NCBI RefSeq assembly: GCF_002932875.1 | Contig: NZ_PSWS01000001.1 | Location: 1 to 64,000 of the forward strand | Length of the DNA: 64,000 bases | Source: Rathayibacter tritici | GTDB lineage: Bacteria > Actinomycetota > Actinomycetes > Actinomycetales > Microbacteriaceae | Direction of reading: 5' to 3' | Shown: piece after piece, positions 15,934-24,382 of the stretch | How positions within the stretch are numbered: the stretch's first letter is position 1 | How the letters are laid out: every line of letters starts with the position of its first letter | Translations under genes and position numbers: made by a program | The notes under the pieces: generated by a model | What the model saw: only the letters and a program-made list of their open reading frames with translations | Databases searched by the model: none | What the model was told of the DNA's origin: nothing

Positions 15934-18897
15934 CTAGGCCTCCTGGTCCTCGCGGCGGCGGCGACGGGCGATCAGGAGCGAGCCGATGCCGACGGCGAGA
16001 GCACCTCCCGAGAGCAGCAGCCAGGAGCCCGTCTCCACTCCGGTGGAGGGGAGTCCGCCGGGTCCGGTCGGCGCGGGGATCGGCGCGGCCGTAGCGGTCG
16101 GGTCGGGGGCCGTGGTCGGCTCAGGACCGACCGTGGGCTCCGGCGTCGCCGTGGGCTCGGGGGACATGGAGGGCTCGGGAGACATGGAGGGCTCGGGAGT
16201 CGCGGTCGGCTCCGGCGAACCGGTCGGCTCCGGCGAATGAGTCAGGGTCGGCTCCGGCGTCGGTGTCGGCGTGGGCTCCGCGGCCCCCGGCAGCTCGACG
16301 GCCGCTCCCTCCGGCGCCACGGCGAGCAACGCCCGGGCGATGTCGCTGAACGCCCCGACCGGATGGTTGCGGAACACCGGCGAGGTGCCGAAGAGGAAAC
16401 CCTCGGTGCCCGACTCCGTCGAGAACGAGACGGCCGAGGCTTGCCCAGCCGCGTCACTCCGCGACTGCCCCTCGGAGTCGACCCAGTGCCCGGCGACGAA
16501 CGTGCCCTCAGCGGAATAGCTCTGCTCGACGGCGACCGAGTCGTCGAAGCCGGCGAACCACAGCGCCGGCGAGACGAACGCGGTGTCCTGGGGGTAGTCG
16601 CCGAGGACTCCGCCGGCGGGCGTCTCGATCGAGACGATGCCGTTGGAGCCGCGAGTGCCGGTCTGCGCGGTGAGTGTCGCGAGGCCGAAGTCGGCGACGA
16701 ACGCCGCTCCTGCACCGCCGCGACCGACCACATCGCCACCGCCCGCGAGGAACTCCTCGACGACGGCGCGGCCCGCGGCCTGCTCCGGGGTGAAGGAGAG
16801 GGCGCGTCCGACGTAGAGCACGTCGGCGCCCTCAAGGGTGGCGGTGCCCGTGCTGAGCGCGTCCGGATCGACGGCGACCGCGTCGGCGAAACCGAGCTTG
16901 GCCAGTGCGTCCCGGTCCTCGTTCGTGCCGGAGTAGGCGACGCGGAGGGCGTCGAGCGCCTTCCCGTCCTCGGCGCGCACGCGGTCGGCGGTGGTCGCGG
17001 TGAAGTCGACGCCGAAGACGGCGGCGGCTGCCTCGGCGGCGGCGAGTCCCGCAGCATCGGCGCGGAGGGCGACGGTCCCGTCCTCGAACTGCTCGACTGC
17101 GACTCCGTCGGCCAGCAGCGCGTTGAGAGCCTGGTACTCCAGGACTCCGCGCGGCTCGAAGGCCAGGTAGTCGGCGCCCGCGGGGACGGAGCCGGTCGGC
17201 GCGATCGCGGTCACCGGCTCCAGGCCGACGGCCGGGAGCGGGTCGCTGGTCGATCCGATCGCCTGCACGTCGGCACCCCAGAGGAGCGACAGGCTCCAGG
17301 CCGAGACGTCGTACATCTCGGGCACGCGGCTCGAGATGTCGCTGCCGTCGGCGAGAAGGACGTTGGCGAGGCCCCGCACCGACTGGTGCATGTCGACCAG
17401 GTAGGTGCCCGCGGGGTAGGACACTCCTCCGACGCTCGTCGCGGCCGTGGTCCGCGAGACCTCGACGCCGTGGGCGAGGAGCTGCGCGACGAGGGTCTCG
17501 GCGTCCGAGACGGAGCGCTGCGTGCCGTCGACGGGGATGACGTAGGCGCGCGGGTACTCGGTCGTGTAGACGTCAGTCTCGTCCCAGATCTCGGTCCACT
17601 CGGTCGGCGTGCTCGCTGGCAGGTCGGCCGCGGAGACGTCGGCCGGGATCTCGACGGCAGGAGCGCCGGTCGCACCGCGTTCGAAGATCGCGACCTGGTT
17701 GCTGAGCAGGGCGTCGCGGTTGGCTTCGATGTAGTCCACGGAGGCGTCCATGACGATCCCGGCGACCTCGACGTCGATGTCCGCGTTGGCCTGCCCCTGG
17801 GCGACCTCCTCCGGGGTCTCGTTCGCCGTGCGGCCCAGCGGCAACTCCACCGTGTTGGTGATCGCGCCCTGGAAGGCGACGTACTGCGGGGCGAAGATGG
17901 GCGGCCAGTCGTCCCAGCCCGCGCGGATGTCGCGGTAGGGGATCAGGATCGTGCCGGTGTTCTCGGTGGTGGCGCTGCCGTCCTCGGCGAGGTAGGTGTT
18001 GCCCGGCACGTCGGCTTCGACCACGCGGCGCTCGATCTCGAGCGCGGTCGCGTAGGCGTGCGGGAGGAAGAGGTCGTACTCGTAGTTCTCGCCGTGCGGC
18101 GGGCCGCAGGGCTCGACCTGCAGGATCCCGGTGTAGCCGTGGATATCGATGAAGTACGTGGGCTGGAGGACGCTGGAGAGGTCGCGGATCACGGCCGCCT
18201 CGCTGGTCGCTCCGGTGATCATGTCGCGGTTGGGGTCGTAGCCGGCCGCGACGGCGCGCTGGCCGAGGGCCCGGCCGTCGGGGTTGTTGGTGACGGTGAA
18301 GTAGAGACGGTTGCCCTCCAGCAGCGCCTCGGTCGCGGGGTCCTCGGCGGTGGCGACGCCCTCGATGTACTCGAGGATCGCGTCGCTGCCCTCCCACTCG
18401 TTGCCGTGGATATTGCCGTTGAACCACACCGGGACCTTGTAGTCGGCCATCAACTCGGCGTCGGCGGCCGCGGCGGCGGGCTCGTACTTGAGCCGGTCCC
18501 GCCACTGGGTCTGCTGGGCCGTCTCCGCCTCGGTCTCCGGGGCGGTAACGGTCACCAGGTAGATGTCGCGGCCGAGGCCGGATTTCCCGACGACCTGGGT
18601 CGAGACGCGGTCGGAGCGGGCGGCGAGCGCGTTCAGCTGCGGCGCGATGGCGTCGTAGGGAGTGACTCCGCGCAGGAGTGAGGCGTCGGTCGGGTCGACG
18701 GGAACCTCGGTCAGCGGAGTCTGCTGCGGGTAGCTGGTCGGCACGGTGATCGGGGCGGACGGCGGACGCACGAGGTCCACGCGGGTGTAGTCGGCGGGGG
18801 CTGCGGTTGTCGCGGTCGCCGGCGGGGCGACCAACAGGCCACCGGTGGCGAGCGCGAGCGCGGCGCATCCGGAGGCGAAGGCGGTTCGAGATCTCAA
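15934..18897 (-). CDS. Cell-wall-anchored M14 zinc carboxypeptidase
   Basis: A 987-residue secreted peptidase with a signal peptide at residues 1-29. The M14 catalytic domain carries HGNE (164-167) as first zinc ligands and IDIHGYTG with the further His ligand. A long C-terminal region of unclear fold follows. A PTPEP/SPEP-type proline-rich stalk (about 885-945) precedes the sorting signal LPSTG, a hydrophobic helix and RRRRRED. Sortase should link it to peptidoglycan. The start codon is TTG with GGGAAG upstream. It probably trims C-terminal residues from external peptides. Confidence 0.9.
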   Translation of the reverse strand: MRSRTAFASGCAALALATGGLLVAPPATATTAAPADYTRVDLVRPPSAPITVPTSYPQQTPLTEVPVDPTDASLLRGVTPYDAIAPQLNALAARSDRVSTQVVGKSGLGRDIYLVTVTAPETEAETAQQTQWRDRLKYEPAAAAADAELMADYKVPVWFNGNIHGNEWEGSDAILEYIEGVATAEDPATEALLEGNRLYFTVTNNPDGRALGQRAVAAGYDPNRDMITGATSEAAVIRDLSSVLQPTYFIDIHGYTGILQVEPCGPPHGENYEYDLFLPHAYATALEIERRVVEADVPGNTYLAEDGSATTENTGTILIPYRDIRAGWDDWPPIFAPQYVAFQGAITNTVELPLGRTANETPEEVAQGQANADIDVEVAGIVMDASVDYIEANRDALLSNQVAIFERGATGAPAVEIPADVSAADLPASTPTEWTEIWDETDVYTTEYPRAYVIPVDGTQRSVSDAETLVAQLLAHGVEVSRTTAATSVGGVSYPAGTYLVDMHQSVRGLANVLLADGSDISSRVPEMYDVSAWSLSLLWGADVQAIGSTSDPLPAVGLEPVTAIAPTGSVPAGADYLAFEPRGVLEYQALNALLADGVAVEQFEDGTVALRADAAGLAAAEAAAAVFGVDFTATTADRVRAEDGKALDALRVAYSGTNEDRDALAKLGFADAVAVDPDALSTGTATLEGADVLYVGRALSFTPEQAAGRAVVEEFLAGGGDVVGRGGAGAAFVADFGLATLTAQTGTRGSNGIVSIETPAGGVLGDYPQDTAFVSPALWFAGFDDSVAVEQSYSAEGTFVAGHWVDSEGQSRSDAAGQASAVSFSTESGTEGFLFGTSPVFRNHPVGAFSDIARALLAVAPEGAAVELPGAAEPTPTPTPEPTLTHSPEPTGSPEPTATPEPSMSPEPSMSPEPTATPEPTVGPEPTTAPDPTATAAPIPAPTGPGGLPSTGVETGSWLLLSGGALAVGIGSLLIARRRRREDQEA

Positions 18898-19032
18898 GCG
18901 GAGTTCTTCCCTTGTCGAGGCGTGACGGAACGGATCGGGCCCCCGTCGGCGTCTGGACCTCCGAATCGGATGTGAACCCTCTCAGGAAGATAGAGGTGTC
19001 ATGTTTCCGTCACATGTCGGCTGAGTTGCCTT

Positions 19033-19093
19033 CGCGAGATGCCACTTGAGTACGCCTCGCCCGGCGTGTCGCGTACCCAAGTGGCATCTCGCG
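19033..19093 (+). repeat. 61-bp palindromic repeat, copy B
   Basis: Arms CGCGAGATGCCACTTG (19033-19048) and CAAGTGGCATCTCGCG (19078-19093) are perfect 16-bp inverted copies. The inner TACGC (19051-19055) and GCGTA (19071-19075) also pair. It abuts the broken 3' end of a GntP-like gene. Confidence 0.92.
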
Positions 19094-19368
19094 AGGGGGT
19101 TAGCGGAGGAGGGGGCGAGGACGGAGGCGAGGGAGACGCCGACGGTCACCGATGTGAGGGCGCCACGAACGGACTGGCCGAGGAAGCTCTCGCCAAAGCC
19201 GGTGGTCATCGTCGAGACGGTGTCGACGGGCCCGAGCCCGGTCAGCAGGCCGATCGCGGCGGCGCCGACGGCCAGCGCCAGCACCGGATTGAACCGGAAC
19301 CGCACGATGGAGACGACGACCACGACGATCGCGAGGGCGACGACGCCCAGGGTGTACCACTCGGGCAT
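19094..19368 (-). pseudogene. Truncated GntP-family gluconate-type permease
   Basis: Only about the first 90 residues of a roughly 450-residue permease remain. The ATG at 19368 has a strong GGAGGAGG site. The start MPEWYTLGVVALAIV, the FRFNPVLALAVGAAAIGLLTGL helix region (shown in part) and DTVSTMTTGFGESF match the N-terminus of GntP-type proton symporters. The reading frame then runs into repeat copy B and stops at 18982. The rest of the gene is absent, so transport function is lost. The deletion border coincides with the repeat. Confidence 0.7.
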
Positions 19369-19449
19369 GACGACCTCCTCCGCCCGCAACTGCGCGTGCC
19401 GTCACGCCCTAGAGGGCCCCCCGCGCACTCCCCGTCCGGGCCGGGGCCC

Positions 19450-19455
19450 TAGCGT
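19450..19455 (+). promoter_or_regulatory. -10 box of leaderless oxidoreductase gene
   Basis: TAGCGT ends six nt before the ATG at 19462. No ribosome site is seen. Confidence 0.5.
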
Positions 19456-19461
19456 GAACGC

Positions 19462-20484
19462 ATGGCACTAACGCTCCCCGAACCCCGACTCCCCTCCCTC
19501 CTCGACTCCCCCGTCCTGCGCTGGGGGGTGATCGCCCCCGGCTCGATCGCCGGCTCGTTCGTCGAGGCGCTGCAGAAGCACACCCGGCAGCGCGTGGTCG
19601 CGGTCGGCTCCCGCTCGCTCGAGCGGGCAGAGCGATTCGCGAGTCGGTTCGGGATCGAGCGGGCCTCCGCCGGCTACGAGGCCGTGGTCGAGGATCCGGA
19701 GGTGGACGTCGTCTATGTCGCCTCGCCGCACTCGGAGCACGCCCGTCAGGCGCTGCTCGCGATCGCCGCGGGGAAGCACGTCCTGGTTGAGAAGCCGTTC
19801 GCGCCGACTCCTGGCGAGGCCGAGATGATCGTGCACGCCGCGCGCGACGCGGGCGTGTTCGCGATGGAGGCGATGTGGATGCGGTACCTGCCGCACATGG
19901 ACGTGGTGCGGCAGCTGCTCGCGGACGGGGCGGTCGGCGCACCCGCCGTGGTGACAGCCGACTTCGGTGCGGCCTTCGACTTCGACCCCGCCAGCCGCAT
20001 CTTCGACCCGGCGCTGGCCGGCGGCGGCCTGCTCGACGTCGGCGTCTACGCCTCCTCCTTCGTCTCGATGGTCGCGGGCACCCCGCAGAGCACCGTCGTC
20101 GCCGGGAGCCTGACGTCGACCGGCGTCGACGCGACCGCGACGATCGTCGGCAGCCACGCGCATGGCGTGCAGTCGGTGGCAACGTCGACCGTGCTTGCGG
20201 ATACCCGCCATGCGGCGAGCGTTGCGGGCCGGGCGGGCCGGATCGATGTGCACCCGTCGTTCTGGATGCCCAGCGGCGTGACGCTCACCCGCGGCTCCGA
20301 GAGCGGATCGTGGACGGACGAGTCCCCGCTCCAGGGTGGGCAGGGCCTGGCGTGGGAGGCGCTGCACGTCGCGCAGTACGTGTCGGAGGGGCGCACGGAG
20401 TCGCCGCTGCACCCGCTCGACGAGGTGGTCGCCGTGGTGCGCACGCTCGACGACGCGCGCCGTCGGCTGGGCGTCTCCGTCTGA
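19462..20484 (+). CDS. Gfo/Idh/MocA-family oxidoreductase
   Basis: A 340-residue NAD(P)-dependent sugar or polyol dehydrogenase. The N-terminal Rossmann fold starts WGVIAPGSIAGSFVEAL, and the family hallmark GKHVLVEKPF supplies the catalytic Lys (about residues 105-114). The C-terminal alpha/beta domain includes GGGLLDVGVYA. Substrate not determined. It appears to be a lone gene, followed by a 19-bp repeat array before the convergent histidine kinase. Confidence 0.92.
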   Translation: MALTLPEPRLPSLLDSPVLRWGVIAPGSIAGSFVEALQKHTRQRVVAVGSRSLERAERFASRFGIERASAGYEAVVEDPEVDVVYVASPHSEHARQALLAIAAGKHVLVEKPFAPTPGEAEMIVHAARDAGVFAMEAMWMRYLPHMDVVRQLLADGAVGAPAVVTADFGAAFDFDPASRIFDPALAGGGLLDVGVYASSFVSMVAGTPQSTVVAGSLTSTGVDATATIVGSHAHGVQSVATSTVLADTRHAASVAGRAGRIDVHPSFWMPSGVTLTRGSESGSWTDESPLQGGQGLAWEALHVAQYVSEGRTESPLHPLDEVVAVVRTLDDARRRLGVSV

Positions 20485-20505
20485 GGGCGGCTGCCGCCGG
20501 CCTCC

Positions 20506-20729
20506 GTCCGATGTGCAGGGTTTTGCTTGCTTTGCAGGGGTCTGTGCGATTCGCAGGGGATGGTGCGATCTGCAGGGGACGGTGCGATTCGCAGGGGATG
20601 GGCTGCGTTCGCAGACGGTTTGCTCGCAGGATGGGGCGTCCGGCCCGGATGCCCTGAAGATCGCACACAGTCCTGCAGATCGCACGGTCCCCTGCACAGC
20701 GCACAGCGTCCTGCACATCGCGCGCGTGC
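20506..20729. repeat. 19-bp-period repeat array in two opposed blocks
   Basis: Plus-strand units beginning GTCCGAT or GTGCGAT occur at 20506, 20544, 20563 and 20582, with a degenerate unit at 20525, each followed by a GCAGGGG core. After a spacer the same unit appears on the other strand, with ATCGCAC-type starts at 20660, 20679, 20698 and 20717, again exactly 19 bp apart. The whole intergenic region between the two convergent genes consists of this structure, which could fold into alternative hairpins. No spacer diversity, so not CRISPR. Confidence 0.85.
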
Positions 20730-22274
20730 TCAGCCCGCCGGCAGCTCCACCCGGAAGCTCGTACGCCCCGGCTCGGACGTGACGAGCACGCGCCCGCCGT
20801 GGGCGTCGACGACCGCCGCCACGATCGCAAGTCCCAGCCCCGTCGATCCGGTACTGCGCGCCCGCGAGGAGTCGCCGCGGGCGAACCGCTCGAACAGCAC
20901 CGGCATCAGATCCGGGGCGATCCCTGGGCCGGAGTCGGTGACCGTCACCACCGCGATCGGCCGCCCGTCCGACATCTCCTCGGCGAGGGCCGCCACCACG
21001 CGCGTTCCGGGAGGTGTGTGCACGGTCGCATTGCGCAGCAGATTAGCGACCACCTGGTGCAGGCGGAAACCATCGCCGCGGATCTCGATCGGCTGCTCGG
21101 GGAGCTCGAGGTCCCACTCGTGGTCGGGGCCGGCGGCATGGGCGTCCGAGAGCGCCTCGATCATGAGCAGGGTCAGGTCGACGGGCTCCTTCTCGAGAGC
21201 GCGGCCCTCGTCGAGGCGGGCGAGCAGGAGGAGATCCTCGACCAGTGAGGTCATCCGGGTGGCGGCCGATTCGATCCGGTCGAGGGAGTAGGCGGCCGAC
21301 TCCGACAGCTCAGTGCCGCCGCGGCGGGGCAGCTCCGCGTAACCGCGGATTGCGGCGAGGGGGGTCCGCAGCTCGTGCGACGCATCGGCCACGAACTGCC
21401 GGACCTTGTTCTCGCTCGCCTGCCGCGACTCCAACGCCCCGGTGACATGGTCGAGCATGCGGTTGAAGGCGGCGCCCACGCGGCCGACCTCGGTGCGGAT
21501 GTCGGCGTCCTCCTCCGGCACCCGCTCGACGAGCTCGACATCGCCGCGATCGAGCGGCAGCTCGGCGACCCGTGTCGCCGTCGCCTCCACCCGCTCCAGC
21601 GGTCGCAGAGCCACGCGGATGATCGCGGTCGCGATCAGGGCGACCAGCAGCATCGCGAGCAGCACCACCACCACGACCACCCAGGCGAGGGAGGCGAGCG
21701 TCTCGGCCACCTCGCCCAACGGGACACCGACGACGACGATGGAGCCGTCGATCACCGCCGCGCGCACGCGGTAGGTACCGAGGCTGCCGGGCAACTCGAT
21801 CGTCACCTCGTCGCTGGCTGCGGCGACCGCCGCCGCGAGCACGGAATCGGCGGTGTCCGAAAACTGCCTGCAGACTCCGTCGGCGTCGACATAGGCGCCG
21901 ATGAAGGAGCCGTCGGAGTCCCGGACGGCGGTGATCGTGCTGAGGTTCTGGCTCGGGCCGCTGCCGAAGGCTGCGCTCGGGCAGGTCGTTGCCCGGTTGA
22001 TCACGCTGAGCCCGCTGAATCCGCTCGGTCCGTCGAAGTCCTGGAGGCGCTTGAGCGACTGGCTCAGCGACGTGTCCGTACTTCCGTAGAGGATCGAGCG
22101 CGCCGAGAGCACGCTGACCGCCCCCACGACACCTGCCGTCACCGCGACGAGCGCGACCACGGCGACGACCATCCGCCGCCTCAGCGTCCACGGCGCGCGC
22201 AGGCTGCCGCGGGAGCGGCGGAGTGCGGATCGGGTCGCGAAGTCGCCGAGCGTGGGGCGGCCTCCGAGACTCAC
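20730..22274 (-). CDS. Sensor histidine kinase
   Basis: A 514-residue membrane sensor. Two membrane helices (about 34-58 and 197-222) flank an extracellular sensing domain with two or three cysteines. A HAMP domain follows. The phosphoacceptor His300 lies in DASHELRTPLAAIRGY, the ATP-binding N box is VVANLLRNATVHTPPG, and the G boxes are DSGPGIAPD and STGLGLAIV. The GTG start overlaps the response-regulator stop. It phosphorylates that regulator in response to an unknown envelope signal. Confidence 0.93.
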   Translation of the reverse strand: MSLGGRPTLGDFATRSALRRSRGSLRAPWTLRRRMVVAVVALVAVTAGVVGAVSVLSARSILYGSTDTSLSQSLKRLQDFDGPSGFSGLSVINRATTCPSAAFGSGPSQNLSTITAVRDSDGSFIGAYVDADGVCRQFSDTADSVLAAAVAAASDEVTIELPGSLGTYRVRAAVIDGSIVVVGVPLGEVAETLASLAWVVVVVVLLAMLLVALIATAIIRVALRPLERVEATATRVAELPLDRGDVELVERVPEEDADIRTEVGRVGAAFNRMLDHVTGALESRQASENKVRQFVADASHELRTPLAAIRGYAELPRRGGTELSESAAYSLDRIESAATRMTSLVEDLLLLARLDEGRALEKEPVDLTLLMIEALSDAHAAGPDHEWDLELPEQPIEIRGDGFRLHQVVANLLRNATVHTPPGTRVVAALAEEMSDGRPIAVVTVTDSGPGIAPDLMPVLFERFARGDSSRARSTGSTGLGLAIVAAVVDAHGGRVLVTSEPGRTSFRVELPAG

Positions 22275-23032
22275 TGGTCGGCGGGCTTCAACAGATAGCC
22301 AGCGCCGCGGACGGTGTGGATCATCGGCGAGCGGCCCGCGTCGACCTTCTTGCGCAGGTACGAGATGTAGATCTCGACCACGCTCGACTTGCCGCCGAAG
22401 TCGTACGACCAGACGCGGTCGAGGATCTGTGTCTTGCTGAGAACGCGACGAGGGTTGCGCATCAGGAAGCGCAGCAGTTCGAACTCGGTGGCGGTCAGCT
22501 CGATCTCGTCGCCGCCTCGGCGCACCTCGTGGCTGTCCTCGTTCAGCACCAGATCACCGATCACGACCTCGGGGTCGTCGGCGTCGTTCGCGAGCAGGGT
22601 GCTCCGGCGGATGAGGCCGCGCATTCGGGCCACCAGCTCCTCGAGCGAGAAGGGCTTGGTCACGTAGTCATCGCCGCCCGCGGTCAGCCCCGCGATTCGG
22701 TCGTCGAGGGCGTCCTTGGCGGTGAGGAAGAGCACGGGAGTCTCGCTGCCGTCGGCGCGCACCCGCTGGAGCACCTGGAGGCCGTCGATGTCCGGGAGCA
22801 TCACGTCGAGCACGATCACGTCCGGCCGGAACTCGCGGGTGATCGTGATCGCGGCGCGGCCCTCGGCGGCGGTGCGCACCTCCCAGCCCTCGTAGCGCAG
22901 CGCCATCTGGAGCAGGTCGGTAAGGGTGCTCTCGTCGTCGACGACGAGAACGCGGATCGGAGTCCCGTCGGCGCGCTTGAGGCGGGTGCGCTGCGCGGGG
23001 GCGAGATGCTTCGAGGGTGCCGGGGTGCTCAT
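22271..23032 (-). CDS. OmpR-family response regulator
   Basis: A 253-residue regulator. The receiver domain has acidic VVDDES, phosphoacceptor Asp76 in VLDVMLP and the conserved VTKPF lysine. The C-terminal winged helix includes LSKTQILDRVW and VVEIYISYLRKKVD. It is cotranscribed with the kinase through a 4-bp overlap. Resemblance to the TrcR/CseB type is general only. GATACT lies six nt before the ATG, so a leaderless transcript is possible, and GGAG is also present. Confidence 0.94.
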   Translation of the reverse strand: MSTPAPSKHLAPAQRTRLKRADGTPIRVLVVDDESTLTDLLQMALRYEGWEVRTAAEGRAAITITREFRPDVIVLDVMLPDIDGLQVLQRVRADGSETPVLFLTAKDALDDRIAGLTAGGDDYVTKPFSLEELVARMRGLIRRSTLLANDADDPEVVIGDLVLNEDSHEVRRGGDEIELTATEFELLRFLMRNPRRVLSKTQILDRVWSYDFGGKSSVVEIYISYLRKKVDAGRSPMIHTVRGAGYLLKPADQ

Positions 23033-23917
23033 AGCTCCAGTATCGGGAGTTTCCTATGGACGAGCTATGACTCTGTGATGCCGTCGCTGTGGGCACCCGA
23101 TGCGCCGTCGGCGGATCTGCGGCGAGTGCCGTCACCAGCACCGAGACCGTGAGCGCTCCCGCGCTTGTCTGCGACGGACGGCGTTCTGCCGCAGACGTGG
23201 CGAAACGGAGCGACGTGAGCGAGATGAGTATCAGAAACCCGACACCATTCCTCTCGCGCTGAGTAGTAGGACCTCAAGGAGTCGCCAAGCATCTGCTCGA
23301 CGAAGCGGAGACACTCCGGAGAATCCGTATCGGACACGACACAGAGCTGGTGGACATCAGCACTACACCCTGGCTGGGGGTAGAACGAGCTTGTACTGCC
23401 GGTCCGTGGATTGCTAGCGTACCCGGGAAAGGAAGCGTGAAACGTCGATCTCCTATCGCCGTCGGTACAGCCGTTGAACTCAAAAGGCTTTTCTCTCGGA
23501 ATAACTCCGAGAGAGCTGGTGAAGCGAGGACTTGACGATCAGGCCGGCTTACTCCTCGACCACTACATCCATAGTCAACCTTCGGGGGAGGCCTGAAGCA
23601 GGTGAATCCGCTCATGAATCACGTCCACGCCACCCTCACATCGGCGGAAGATCACGACACGATCCCCTTGTCTCTCGACGATACAGAAGCTGACAATTCT
23701 AGCGGTCGAGGTGATCGCATGCCGCCTGCCTCGCAGAACCACTCTCACGAGAGTAGTCATCGTGCCAACGTCGCGTCGTGACTCTTCGTCAGCGCCTGAA
23801 AATCAGGACTGAACCCAGGAGCACTTGCCCGGCCTTGTCGCCGCGCCCGCACTGGGCTGGCCGTGGTCAACTCCGGATGTCTGGACAGCGTTTACACACA
23901 GTAGAGGAGCTACCAGC
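23033..23917. other. 885-bp region without a convincing gene, reduced GC
   Basis: From about 23200 to 23800 the base composition is visibly less GC-rich than the neighbours, and no frame shows a protein of recognisable family. A 61-codon minus-strand frame at 23575-23760 has protein-like composition (VSFCIVERQGDRVVIFRRC) but lacks a ribosome site. The stretch may be a decayed acquired gene. Confidence 0.5.
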
Positions 23918-24382
23918 GTGACGGATCGATTAAAGGGCCCCGTCTGGATGAAGGTACTGGGAGCGTTTCTCTTGCTGAGTTTCGGCGGTATGGTCGCCCT
24001 CGCAGTCGTTCTCGTTGATGCGATAGGCGCAGTGCCAGCCACCCTCACGATGCTCCCCTCCGTACTCGTGCTCGCCGTCGGTTTGGTTCTCATCACCGCA
24101 TCCGTTCGCGTGGACGTCGCCCGCGACATCGAGCTGCGGTTCGTTCCGATCTGGCGGCGTCGGCTGGAATTTTCCGAACTACAGTCTGTCGGCGTCGAGG
24201 ACCAGACATGGTTCCGCTTCGGTGGCGTCGGTCTGCGGTGGCGGGGCAACGCGACCGGGTTGATCCTCGGGAATCGCCCTGCTCTCCTCCTGCGTACTCG
24301 CGGCAATCGGGAGTACGTGGTGCAGTGCCGTCACCCGGAGCGCGTCGCCGACCTCATCCACGCTCGGATGGGTGCTCGATGA
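23918..24382 (+). CDS. Two-helix membrane protein with PH-like tail
   Basis: A 154-residue protein. Two membrane helices (about residues 9-32 and 38-60) are followed by a cytoplasmic beta-rich domain of the bacterial PH type, ending near the HPERVADLIHARM helix. The GTG at 23918 is chosen because GAGGAG lies eight nt upstream. Function unknown. It overlaps the CPBP protease gene by 4 bp, so the two membrane proteins are made together and may act together. Confidence 0.7.
   Translation: MTDRLKGPVWMKVLGAFLLLSFGGMVALAVVLVDAIGAVPATLTMLPSVLVLAVGLVLITASVRVDVARDIELRFVPIWRRRLEFSELQSVGVEDQTWFRFGGVGLRWRGNATGLILGNRPALLLRTRGNREYVVQCRHPERVADLIHARMGAR

Noticed and set aside
16237-18681. Long plus-strand open frame of more than 800 codons opposite the M14 peptidase
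   Set aside because: It is a by-product of high GC on the antisense strand. The composition is low-complexity Gly/Arg/Val/Asp and no family is recognisable, while the minus strand has clear catalytic motifs.
20506-20729. Regularly spaced short repeats as a CRISPR array
   Set aside because: The period is only 19 bp, the units adjoin without unique spacers, the two halves are in opposite orientation and no cas gene is nearby.
23065-23337. 90-codon minus-strand frame in the GC-poor gap
   Set aside because: No ribosome site, no recognised family and a composition that shifts to Arg/Gly/Ala-rich noise after 50 residues.
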